Shown here in pieces: positions 48,825-57,230 of a DNA stretch of 64,000 nucleotides (position 1 is its first letter; every line of letters begins with the position of its first letter). This stretch comes from Pyrinomonadaceae bacterium. Its GTDB lineage: Bacteria > Acidobacteriota > Blastocatellia > Pyrinomonadales > Pyrinomonadaceae. The notes under the pieces were generated by a model. It searched no databases. It was not told where the DNA came from and saw only the letters and a list, made by a program, of their open reading frames with translations. The position numbers and the translations under genes are program-made. The DNA is taken from positions 1 through 64,000 of the forward strand of contig JAVEDE010000112.1 of assembly GCA_030841105.1 (NCBI GenBank), read 5' to 3'.

Positions 48825-49854
48825 TCTCGCCCGCGCCTGCCGTCATCCGACCGAAGCCGCGCCAACTGTTTTGATTGTGCCAACCGATTTCGACATCAGC
48901 CGCCTTGATCTCGCGCCACCACTCCTCGAACTCGACGCGCGAGATGTAGAAGGCCGTCGGCGCGACGAGGTGATCGAAGACGATGGTGTGTTGCTCGCGC
49001 CAGCCGAACGGGGCGATTGACTTCAGGTAGTCATTGTAAAACAAATGGCGCGCGAGTGCCGCGCCGCGCGCGCTCCCGTTCAAAGGCGCGTAGACGAGTT
49101 TCGTCGCGGCGTAGACGAGCGCGGTCGGCAGTTTCGACAGGTGCAGCAGCGTGCGGCGACTGATGCGCGACGTGACGCGCTCTCTGAGCGGCGACACGAA
49201 GCGCGTGATCCACTCGTTGTTCTCCGCGCCGTAGACCCACGCCGAGAGGTGGCCGCCCGCGCGCACGCGCGTCGAGAGCGCGACGAACCCGGCGCGCGGG
49301 TCGGGCAGGTGGTGCAGCACGCCGACGGAGAACGCGTAGTCGAACGCGCGCCGCCTGACGGGCAGTTGATAGATGTCTGCCTGTACGACGTGCGCGTTCG
49401 GCAGTTCGCGCGTCGCGGCGTAGGCCGTCTCCACCGCGTCGCTCAAGTCCACGCCGACGACATCGCGCGCGCCCCACGCGGCGGCGAGTTGCGTGTGCCG
49501 CCCCTTCCCGCACCCGCCTTCGAGCACGAGTTTGTCGCGAAAGAACTCCGGCCGGACGGGCGCGAGCCAGCCGCGAAACTGCTCGTCGTAGCGTTCGTCA
49601 ACTTGCGTGAAGTGCTGCCACTGCCAGCCGAAGTTTTCGGCGGTCGCCGCCTTCTCCCGCTCGATCTCGCTCACGTCCGCGAAACGCGGCACGCCGCGCC
49701 TGACGGCAAACTTGCGCGCGCAACCCGCGCACGCCAACTCACCCTCCAAAATCTCCGACCACCCGCGCGACTCTTCCCGCGCGGCAACCGACGCCAACGC
49801 CAACTCGCCCGCACACGACGGGCACGCGAGATACTGCAACAGACGCTCTTTCAT
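48805..49854 (-). CDS. SAM methyltransferase with N-terminal zinc-ribbon (Trm112-like)
   Basis: From the ATG at 49854 the protein has a Trm112-like zinc-binding N-terminus (Cys11, Cys14, Cys42, Cys45 in CPSC and CAGC) followed by a class I methyltransferase domain (VLEGGCGKGRHTQLAAAWGARDVVGVDLS, GVLHHLPDPRAGFVAL). The longer frame to 49884 comes entirely from the upstream GTGAC repeat. It is the second of three methyltransferases in a row in the exopolysaccharide region; the substrate is not known. Confidence 0.9.
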   Translation of the reverse strand: MKERLLQYLACPSCAGELALASVAAREESRGWSEILEGELACAGCARKFAVRRGVPRFADVSEIEREKAATAENFGWQWQHFTQVDERYDEQFRGWLAPVRPEFFRDKLVLEGGCGKGRHTQLAAAWGARDVVGVDLSDAVETAYAATRELPNAHVVQADIYQLPVRRRAFDYAFSVGVLHHLPDPRAGFVALSTRVRAGGHLSAWVYGAENNEWITRFVSPLRERVTSRISRRTLLHLSKLPTALVYAATKLVYAPLNGSARGAALARHLFYNDYLKSIAPFGWREQHTIVFDHLVAPTAFYISRVEFEEWWREIKAADVEIGWHNQNSWRGFGRMTAGAGESEADGE

Positions 49855-49960
49855 AAGAAGACAGTGACGAGTGACGAGTGACAAGTGACGAGTTAAGACA
49901 AGATGAAGACAAGTTTTCGCTTTTACTTGTCACCCGTCACTTGTCACTCGTCACTGTCTT
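49855..49960. repeat. GTGACRA-type inverted repeat, epimerase/methyltransferase spacer
   Basis: The outer ends AAGACAGTGACGAG and CTCGTCACTGTCTT are perfect complements. The minus-strand stop TGA of the epimerase gene (FKRQ stop) lies in the first unit, and the other end is CACTGTCTTCTT directly before the methyltransferase ATG. Confidence 0.92.
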
Positions 49961-50913
49961 TTAAACCATTGGACGAAGCGGCGGATGCCCTCTTCGATCT
50001 GGGTCTGCGGGTTGTAGCCGAGCAGGCGGCGCGCTTTGGAGATGTCGGCGAAGGTCTGCGGCACGTCGCCGGGTTGCATGGGCTGGCGTTCGATGACGGC
50101 CTCGCGGCCGAGTTCGCGTTCCAAGAGCGCGATCAGTTCGCGCAGTTCGACAGTGCGCGACTCGCCGAGGTTGATCGCTTCATAGTCGCTCGCCGTGTAG
50201 TCAACGGCGGCGCGCACGCCCGCGATGATGTCTTCGATGTAGGTGTAGTCGCGCCGCGTCGTGCCGTCACCGAAGACAGGGATGGGCTTGCCCTGCGAGA
50301 TCAACTTGGCGAACTTGTGGATCGCCAGATCGGGACGCTGCCGCGCGCCGTAGACGGTGAAGAAACGCAGGGCGACGCAACGCAGCGGGTGCAGGTGCGC
50401 GTAGGTGTGGCAGAGCATCTCGCCCGCCGCCTTCGTCGCCGCGTAAGGAGAGATGGTCTGCCGGATCGGGTCGTCTTCCGCAAAATGCACTTTCGCGTTG
50501 ATGCCGTAGACGGACGACGACGAGCCGAAGACGAACTGCGGCACGCCCGTCTGCCGCGCGCATTCGAGTAAGTTGAGCGTGCCCGTGATGTTCGTCTCCG
50601 CGTACAAGAAAGGCTCGGTCAAAGACGGGCGCACGCCCGCGCGCGCCGCCAGATGCACGACGCAATCGAAACGCGCCGCGTTGAAAACTCTTTCGAGCGC
50701 GCCGCGGTCGCGGATGTCCGCTTCGACAAGCGCGTAGTCGTCGCGGTCGAGGTGCGGCGCGACGTTGGCGCGTTTGAGCGTCGGGTCGTAGAAGTCGTTG
50801 AAGTCGTCAACCACGGTCACGCGCCACGCGTCTTCCGCGAGCAGGCGTTCGACGAGGTGCGAGCCGATGAAGCCCGCGCCGCCCGTCACCAGAATGTTCC
50901 GCTTCTTCGTCAA
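49951..50913 (-). CDS. NAD-dependent nucleotide-sugar 4-epimerase (UDP-glucuronate/glucose type)
   Basis: A short-chain dehydrogenase-type epimerase that interconverts 4-hydroxyl stereochemistry in nucleotide sugars. It has the NAD motif [33 protein letters not shown], and the catalytic [10 protein letters not shown] (YxxxK). The start is TTG at 50913, overlapping the previous stop (TTGA), with GGGGAGG 9 nt upstream; the 12-codon extension to 50949 is not conserved. It supplies a sugar donor for the exopolysaccharide. The stop codon comes from the repeat element. Confidence 0.93.
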   Translation of the reverse strand: MTKKRNILVTGGAGFIGSHLVERLLAEDAWRVTVVDDFNDFYDPTLKRANVAPHLDRDDYALVEADIRDRGALERVFNAARFDCVVHLAARAGVRPSLTEPFLYAETNITGTLNLLECARQTGVPQFVFGSSSSVYGINAKVHFAEDDPIRQTISPYAATKAAGEMLCHTYAHLHPLRCVALRFFTVYGARQRPDLAIHKFAKLISQGKPIPVFGDGTTRRDYTYIEDIIAGVRAAVDYTASDYEAINLGESRTVELRELIALLERELGREAVIERQPMQPGDVPQTFADISKARRLLGYNPQTQIEEGIRRFVQWFKRQ

Positions 50914-51821
50914 ACTGTTTGCGCCTCCCCTTTGCGCGCGTAAATCCACAGATGCCAGCCCCAGCGCGCGGCGAGTCGCGCCTCAAGGCCGCGCGACAAC
51001 ATCTGGCCGACGACGGGCAGCCAGCGTTTGTTCAGAAAGTGCGTCGCCGTCTCGACCTCCGCGAAGTCGCGGAACAACTCGCGCGCCTCGCGCCGCGAAT
51101 AGACGCGCGCCAAAGGATTCCCCGCGCCGTCCGTGTTGCGGTTCAAAAACTCACCCGGCGCGAGATAACTCTCCGCGTCCGCTTTGACGCGCGCCGCGTG
51201 CTCGCGCAAAGACGCGACCGGCTCACCCGTCAGACGGTGCGCCAGAGCCAAGCCCGCCTCGCGCTTCAACAAGTGCGCGCCCGCGCGCCGGAGCAAGTTG
51301 ATGTTCACGCGGTAGTTGTAAGAGTTGCGATGATAGAGCATCACGACGGCGCGACCGCGCGGCCGGAGCACTCGATGCACTTCTCGAACAGCCCGCGCCG
51401 TGTCCGGCGTGTGATGCAGGACGCCGTGCGAATAGACGAGATCGAAACTCTCGTCGGCGAAATCTAAGTTCTCCGCGTCGGCCGTGCGAAACTCACCTTT
51501 GAGGCCGTAGACCTCGAAACACTTGCGCGCCAAACCGACGGCCGCGTCCGTCAAATCCACGCCCGTATAATCCGCGCCCGCGCGCGCAAACTGCGCCCCG
51601 TCCGTCCCCAGCCCGCAGCCGATCTCCAACACACGCAACCCGCGCGCACGCCCGAACTCCGCCGCCGCCGGGATGTGCCACTCCGTCCCGTAACGGTGCT
51701 CCGCGACGCGCTCGTAAAACTCACGCGACCCCTCCTCGGCGTCCGTAAATTTCGTCCCGCACGGGTTCGCCTGCCAAAAGGCGCGCACCTCGTCCTTCAA
51801 CTTGTTCCCGTTATCACTCAT
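50910..51821 (-). CDS. class I SAM-dependent methyltransferase
   Basis: The protein begins at ATG 51821 ([25 protein letters not shown]). Its methyltransferase core has [29 protein letters not shown] and [36 protein letters not shown], and ends in a region with [17 protein letters not shown]. This AFWQANPCG type is often found in sugar-biosynthesis clusters. A 4-bp overlap couples it to the epimerase gene. Sugar O-methylation is plausible but not shown. Confidence 0.9.
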   Translation of the reverse strand: MSDNGNKLKDEVRAFWQANPCGTKFTDAEEGSREFYERVAEHRYGTEWHIPAAAEFGRARGLRVLEIGCGLGTDGAQFARAGADYTGVDLTDAAVGLARKCFEVYGLKGEFRTADAENLDFADESFDLVYSHGVLHHTPDTARAVREVHRVLRPRGRAVVMLYHRNSYNYRVNINLLRRAGAHLLKREAGLALAHRLTGEPVASLREHAARVKADAESYLAPGEFLNRNTDGAGNPLARVYSRREARELFRDFAEVETATHFLNKRWLPVVGQMLSRGLEARLAARWGWHLWIYARKGEAQTV

Positions 51822-52148
51822 GCAGAGTCCGGCCGGAGGCGACTGCAATTCGCGCCCGTTCACGCGCCCTCACGCCACAGAAAGAAACACCCGCCCCACG
51901 CGAAACAGTGAAATTAACACGCCCCTCCGCGCCCGACAAGCACGCTACGGGCGAACCTTTTCGCTCTCACCACGCACTCCCGCGTCTCCCTTTCGCCACA
52001 GCCGCCGGATAAGTTTTCCTTCCGCCGCGAAGCCCTCAAGGTTTATGCTCTCCGACGCCGCCACCACCAGGAGCGGCAGAACGTCAACGCCGTCGCCGAC
52101 AACTTCTTCACCATTCACCCGGCGCAACACTTCTCAAGGGAGACTGAC

Positions 52149-54941
52149 GTGGCGAGAATCTACATCTCTTCAACCTATAGCGACCTCGCAGAGTGCCGCG
52201 AGGCCGTCTACCGCGCGCTGCGCTCGATGGGTCACGACATCGTCGCGATGGAAGATTACGTCGCCGCCGACCAACGCCCTCTCGACAAGTGCCTCGCCGA
52301 CGTCGCCAGTTGTGATCTCTACGTCGGCATCATCGCCTGGCGTTACGGTTTCATTCCCGCCACAGACAACCCCGAGCGGAAATCCATCACCGAGCTAGAG
52401 TTTCGTCACGCCGTCGCCAAAGGCATCCCCTGCTTGCTTTTCCTGCTCGACGAGAACGCCCCCTGGCCGCGCGCCAAAATGGAACAAGGCACAGGAGCTA
52501 AAAAACTCAAACTCCTCCGCGCCGGGATGAGCGCGGACTACACGGTCAGTTTCTTCAAGGACTGCCAACAAGTAGCCCTGCAAGCAAGCGCAGCGGTCGC
52601 CAACCACACTGCGACAAAGACACCTTCGACTGGCGGCCTCTCAAAGCCCGCCCCGCTCACGCCCGACAAAATCTCCACCGGCCGCCTCCCCGTCACGGGG
52701 CGCGAACTGTTCGGCCGCGCCGAACAGCTAACAAGACTGGACGAGGCGTGGAACAGTCACGACACGCACGTCCTCAGTCTCGTCGCATGGGGCGGCGTCG
52801 GCAAATCCGCCCTCGTCAATCACTGGCTCGCGCGCATGGCGCGCGACGATTATCGCGGCGCGGAACTCGTCTACGCATGGTCGTTCTACAGTCAAGGCAC
52901 GACCGACCGCGTCGTCTCCGCCGATCAGTTCATCGAAGCCGCGCTCAACTTCTTCGGCGACCCCGACCCTAACCAAGGCTCGCCATGGGACAAAGGCGAA
53001 CGACTCGCACGCCTCGTCGGCGCACAACGCACTCTGCTCATTCTCGACGGCCTCGAACCGCTCCAACACCCTCCCGGCACAGACGAAGGCCGCCTCAAAG
53101 ATCAAGCCCTCCAATCGCTCCTGCGCGGGCTTGCCGCCGCCGGCAAAGGCTTGTGCCTCATCTCCACCCGCGTCGCCGTCACCGATCTCAACTCCTTCGA
53201 GACCACCACCGCCCCGCGCATTGACCTCGAACACCTCTCGCCCGAAGCAGGCGCGCAAGTGCTCATAGCACAGGGCGTCAAAGGCACACAGGCCGAACTG
53301 GAACAGGCCGCCGCCGCCTTCGACGGCCACTCACTCGCGCTCACGCTGCTCGGCAGCTACCTCAGCGATGTCTACGGCGGCGATGTCAACCGACGCACGG
53401 AAGTCAGCGACCTTGAAGGCGATGTTCGCTACGGCGACCGCGCGCAAAAAGTCATGGCCTCCTACGAGAAATGGTTCGGCGAAGGTAGGGAGCTATCTGT
53501 GCTGCGTATGCTCGGACTCTTCAACCGTCCCGCTGACAGAGACGCAATAGCCGCGCTGCGCGCCGCGCCCCCCATCCCCGGCCTGACGGATGCCTTGCAG
53601 AATTTGAATGAAACAGAGTGGCAGCGCGTGCTCTCCAAACTGCGCCGCGCCAAACTCCTCGCCGAGCCGAGTCCCAATCAACCCGGCACGTTGGACACTC
53701 ACCCACTCGTGCGCGAACACTTCGGACAGCAACTCAAGCTGTCTTGCCCCGACACTTGGCGCGAAGGCAACCACCGTCTCTATGAACATCTCAAGAACAC
53801 GACCAAAGAGTTCCCCAACACTATCGAGGAGATGACGCCTCTTTATGCGGCAGTCGCTCACGGTTGCGAGGCAGGCAAACATGAGGAAGCATTCAAAGAT
53901 GTGTATACGGCGCGCATTTTAAGAGGCGCGAAATATTACAACACCTATGTGCTCGGAGCGTTTGAAGCTGATCTCGCAGTGTTAGCTTCCTTTTTTGAGT
54001 TGAGATGGCATCAACCCATATGCGGACTCACTGAGCCAGTGAAAGCCCTCATTTTCATCATTGTCGGCTTCGACCTGCGCATGGCGGGTCGGGCGGCCGA
54101 GTCAACTCAACCTATACAAGCTGCTTTGAAAGCTCATATTTCGCTGGAAGACTGGAATAACGCCGCTAACGATGCCAGCAATCTCAGTGGGGTTTACCTA
54201 GTCCTCGGCGATTTGAACCAGTCCATGCTCTACGCTAAAAAAGGGATCGCATGGGCACAGGAGCATGGTTATCAGCTCAAGCTGAAAAGCAATAAGGGGT
54301 CACTGGCCGCAGCCTTGCATCAGGCTGGTCGCATATCAGAGGCGGAGAACATCTTTAAAGAAACCGAGGCTGCGCAAGAGTACCGATTCCTCTACTCCCT
54401 CACAGGTTTTTTCTACTGTGATTTGTTACTCGATAAGGGGGACTACCTCGAAGTGCAAACCCGTGCCTTAGAGACAAAGCAGATTGCGGAGAAAGAAAAA
54501 TGGATTTTTGACATCCCGCTGTATAGCTTATCGCTGGGGCGCGCTTACTTGCTCGAAGCTCGACAAAATAATACGGAAGATTTCTCACAAGCTATCAGCG
54601 AGTTGAATAGAGCAGTGAATGGGTTACGGCAAGCGGGGTCGCTGAATGTTCTGCCACGCGGGTTGCTAGCACGCGCAGAGTTGTATCGGATCATAGGCGA
54701 TTTTCATCATGCACATGCCGATCTGGATGAAGCCATGAATATTGCCACGCGCGGGGAAATGAGACTGCATGAGGCTGATTGCTATTTGGAATATGCAAGA
54801 CTTCATCTGGCGCAGGACGAGAAGGGATTAGCGCGGGAGAGTTGGGAGAAGGCCAAGGAGATGATTGGGCGGATGGGATATCACCGGCGGGATGGGGATG
54901 TGGAGGAGATTGGGCGAGAGTTAGAAGCGGCGGGCGGGTGA
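52149..54941 (+). CDS. DUF4062-STAND NTPase-TPR protein, defence-like
   Basis: The 930-residue protein has an N-terminal DUF4062 domain (1-100, RIYISSTYSDLAECREAVYRALRSMGHD). An NTPase of the STAND/NB-ARC type follows, with Walker A LVAWGGVGKSALVNHWL at 211-226, Walker B TLLILDGLEPLQH at 295-307 and the RKTRIALL-like region further on. The C-terminal half (about 560-930) has tetratricopeptide-type helical repeats. This layout is shared with proteins proposed to sense phage or stress and trigger a response. The start is GTG at 52149 with GGGAG 7 nt upstream. The 3' third has lower GC than the 5' part, which suggests mosaic origin. It is isolated among glycan genes. Confidence 0.85.
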   Translation: MARIYISSTYSDLAECREAVYRALRSMGHDIVAMEDYVAADQRPLDKCLADVASCDLYVGIIAWRYGFIPATDNPERKSITELEFRHAVAKGIPCLLFLLDENAPWPRAKMEQGTGAKKLKLLRAGMSADYTVSFFKDCQQVALQASAAVANHTATKTPSTGGLSKPAPLTPDKISTGRLPVTGRELFGRAEQLTRLDEAWNSHDTHVLSLVAWGGVGKSALVNHWLARMARDDYRGAELVYAWSFYSQGTTDRVVSADQFIEAALNFFGDPDPNQGSPWDKGERLARLVGAQRTLLILDGLEPLQHPPGTDEGRLKDQALQSLLRGLAAAGKGLCLISTRVAVTDLNSFETTTAPRIDLEHLSPEAGAQVLIAQGVKGTQAELEQAAAAFDGHSLALTLLGSYLSDVYGGDVNRRTEVSDLEGDVRYGDRAQKVMASYEKWFGEGRELSVLRMLGLFNRPADRDAIAALRAAPPIPGLTDALQNLNETEWQRVLSKLRRAKLLAEPSPNQPGTLDTHPLVREHFGQQLKLSCPDTWREGNHRLYEHLKNTTKEFPNTIEEMTPLYAAVAHGCEAGKHEEAFKDVYTARILRGAKYYNTYVLGAFEADLAVLASFFELRWHQPICGLTEPVKALIFIIVGFDLRMAGRAAESTQPIQAALKAHISLEDWNNAANDASNLSGVYLVLGDLNQSMLYAKKGIAWAQEHGYQLKLKSNKGSLAAALHQAGRISEAENIFKETEAAQEYRFLYSLTGFFYCDLLLDKGDYLEVQTRALETKQIAEKEKWIFDIPLYSLSLGRAYLLEARQNNTEDFSQAISELNRAVNGLRQAGSLNVLPRGLLARAELYRIIGDFHHAHADLDEAMNIATRGEMRLHEADCYLEYARLHLAQDEKGLARESWEKAKEMIGRMGYHRRDGDVEEIGRELEAAGG

Positions 54942-54971
54942 GAGGGCGGCAGTGAGTGGGCGACGCGGCGG

Positions 54972-56951
54972 TTAGTCCATGAACTCGCGTTGCCAGAGTT
55001 CGAGGGTGAGGAGTTGGAAGACTTGGAGGTTGTAGTCTTCGCGCCCCGAAAGGTTGGCGTTGATGATGCGGCGGACTTCTTGTGGGCGGAAGAGGCCGCG
55101 GCGGCGGATGGTGTCTTCGGAGAGCAGGTCTTCGACCATGGGGCGGAGCGCGCCGCGCAGCCAGGAGCGGACGGGCGCGCCGAAGCCCGCTTTTTTGCGC
55201 CAGACGACATCTCGCGGGAGCAGGCTCTCGGCGGCGCGTTTGAGAATGTACTTGCGTTTGAGGCCGCGGAGTTTGAGGTTGACGGGCATGCGCGCGGCGA
55301 GTTCGACGAGTTCGACGTTGAGGAAGGGCACGCGCACTTCGAGGGTGGCGGCCATCGAGGTCTTGTCGGTGTAGGCGAGGTTGAGGCAGGGGAGAAAAGT
55401 TTTCAGGTCAACGTAGAGCAGTCGGTTGAGGGGCGCGGCGTCGCGGACGCGTGCGAAGTGGCGGCGGTGCTCGCGGTAGGCGTCGAAGTTTTGTGTGGCT
55501 TCGTTCAAGTCGTCGGTGTAGAGGCGGCGTTTGGCGGCGTCGGTGAAGTATGTGCCGAAGCCGAGATAGCGATCCTCGAAGTCGAGCGCGGCGGAGCGTG
55601 CGAACTTCTTGGCGTTGCGTAAAGGGGCGGTGAAGCGTCCGGGCAGGCCGCCGGGCAACGCGTGCGAGAGAGCCGACATCAATGGGCGTCGCAGGATGGC
55701 GGGCACGGGATCGAACGCGCCCGCGAGCCGCATGGCGAGTTGACGCGGGTAGCCTGCGAATACTTCGTCGCCGCCGACGCCGGAGAGCAGCACCGTCAGG
55801 GTTTCGCGAGCCGCGCGCGAGACGAGGTAGCTGGTGATGACGGCCGGGTCGGCGACGGGTTCGTCCATGTGCCGGACGAGTTTCGGCAAGAGGTCGCACA
55901 CGTCCGGTCGAAGCATCAGCTCGTGATAGTCGGTGTCGAGCAGTTTGCCGACCTGTCGCGCCCAGCGCGCGTCGTCAGGGATGATGTCGAAGCGCAGGTC
56001 TTCCGCCTCGATGCCGACGGTGTAGGTGGAGACGCGCCGCCCGTCGCTGTGGCGATTCATCAGGGCGACGATTGAAGACGAATCCACGCCGCCCGAAAGG
56101 AACGCGCCGAGCGGCACGTCCGCGACCATCTCCATCTCGACGACGCGCTCCAACGTTTCCAGCACGCGCCCGCGCCACCACTCTTCGCTCCGTCCCTCTT
56201 CGATCTCGTCAAAGGACACGTCCCACCACTCGCGCACGTTCACCTCGCCCGCGCGCCACGTCAAAACGTGCGCGGGCGGGAGCTTGTGGATGCCTCGAAA
56301 GACCGTGTGCGGGTCGGGCGTCCAGAGGAACGTGAGATATTGATTGAGGGCTTCCGCGTCGAGCGCGCGTGCGACGAGTCCGGTCGCAAGGATCGCTTTG
56401 ATCTCGGAGGCGAAGACGAACGAACGATCCGCGGAAGATTCTGACGCGCCCGCTGCAACAGGGTGCGCGCCGTTTCCGTCCGGCGCGCCGAACGCGTAAT
56501 AGAGCGGCTTGATGCCGAGGCGGTCGCGCGCGAGGATCAACTCTTTGCGGTGCGCGTCCCAGATGGCGAAAGCGAACATGCCATTCAGCCGCGCGAGCGC
56601 GCCCGCGCCCCACTCGGCGTAGGCCGCGAGCAGGACTTCCGTGTCGCAGTCGGTGCGAAAGCGATGGTTCAGTTGTTCGAGTTGCGCGCGCAGGTCTCGG
56701 TAGTTGTAAATCTCGCCGTTGAAGGTGACGGAGTAGCGGCCGTCGGCGTACTGCATGGGCTGATGCCCGGCCTCGCTCGTGTCAATGATTGACAGCCGCC
56801 GGTGGCCGAGACACACCTGCCGCCCCGCGGCGTCCACGGCCGCAGACGCCCACACGCCCTCGTCGTCGCGCCCGCGATGCTCGATAGACGCGAGCATCGC
56901 GCCGATGCGACGTTCAGGATGCGAGCAGATGATTCCGGCAATTCCACACAT
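54972..56951 (-). CDS. asnB: asparagine synthase-like amidotransferase (second copy)
   Basis: Like the first copy it starts with the nucleophile (MCGIAGIICS), with a glutaminase domain at about 1-190 and a synthetase domain with the PP-loop SGGVDSSSIVALMNRH and GVGGDEVFAGYPRQL. It is 659 residues. The ATG is directly preceded by a GTGAC-type repeat; the apparent extension to 56981 is repeat sequence. It is convergent with the STAND gene (30 bp apart). Two paralogs in one glycan region suggest two different amidation steps or one duplicated step. Confidence 0.93.
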   Translation of the reverse strand: MCGIAGIICSHPERRIGAMLASIEHRGRDDEGVWASAAVDAAGRQVCLGHRRLSIIDTSEAGHQPMQYADGRYSVTFNGEIYNYRDLRAQLEQLNHRFRTDCDTEVLLAAYAEWGAGALARLNGMFAFAIWDAHRKELILARDRLGIKPLYYAFGAPDGNGAHPVAAGASESSADRSFVFASEIKAILATGLVARALDAEALNQYLTFLWTPDPHTVFRGIHKLPPAHVLTWRAGEVNVREWWDVSFDEIEEGRSEEWWRGRVLETLERVVEMEMVADVPLGAFLSGGVDSSSIVALMNRHSDGRRVSTYTVGIEAEDLRFDIIPDDARWARQVGKLLDTDYHELMLRPDVCDLLPKLVRHMDEPVADPAVITSYLVSRAARETLTVLLSGVGGDEVFAGYPRQLAMRLAGAFDPVPAILRRPLMSALSHALPGGLPGRFTAPLRNAKKFARSAALDFEDRYLGFGTYFTDAAKRRLYTDDLNEATQNFDAYREHRRHFARVRDAAPLNRLLYVDLKTFLPCLNLAYTDKTSMAATLEVRVPFLNVELVELAARMPVNLKLRGLKRKYILKRAAESLLPRDVVWRKKAGFGAPVRSWLRGALRPMVEDLLSEDTIRRRGLFRPQEVRRIINANLSGREDYNLQVFQLLTLELWQREFMD

Positions 56952-56952
56952 G

Positions 56953-57230
56953 AGAAAGCAGTGACGAGTGACAGGTGACAAGTGACAAGTTAGAACAAGA
57001 CAGTGACGAGTGACGAGTGACGAGTGACAGGTGACAAGTTAAAAAAGCCGTGAATCGTAAATCTTGAATCGTAAATAGAGGAAAGCAGATTTCTTTCCAT
57101 TCACGATTCACGATTGACGATTCACTTTCTCCTTACGATTGACGATTCACTTTTTTCTCTTGTCACCTGTCACTCGTCACTTGCCACTGTCTTATTCTGA
57201 CTTGTCACTCGTCACTCGTCACTTGTCACT
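56953..57230. repeat. triple-nested repeat: two GTGACRA pairs around an AATCGTA pair
   Basis: From outside in: GTGAC arms (56961-56994 and 57203-57230), a second GTGAC pair (57001-57041 and about 57160-57190) and an AATCGTA core (57049-57077 and 57101-57150). The core's right arm is present twice. On the minus strand the bi-domain oxidoreductase ends inside it (VEVTSDE), and it reaches to the ATG of the second asnB. Confidence 0.9.
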
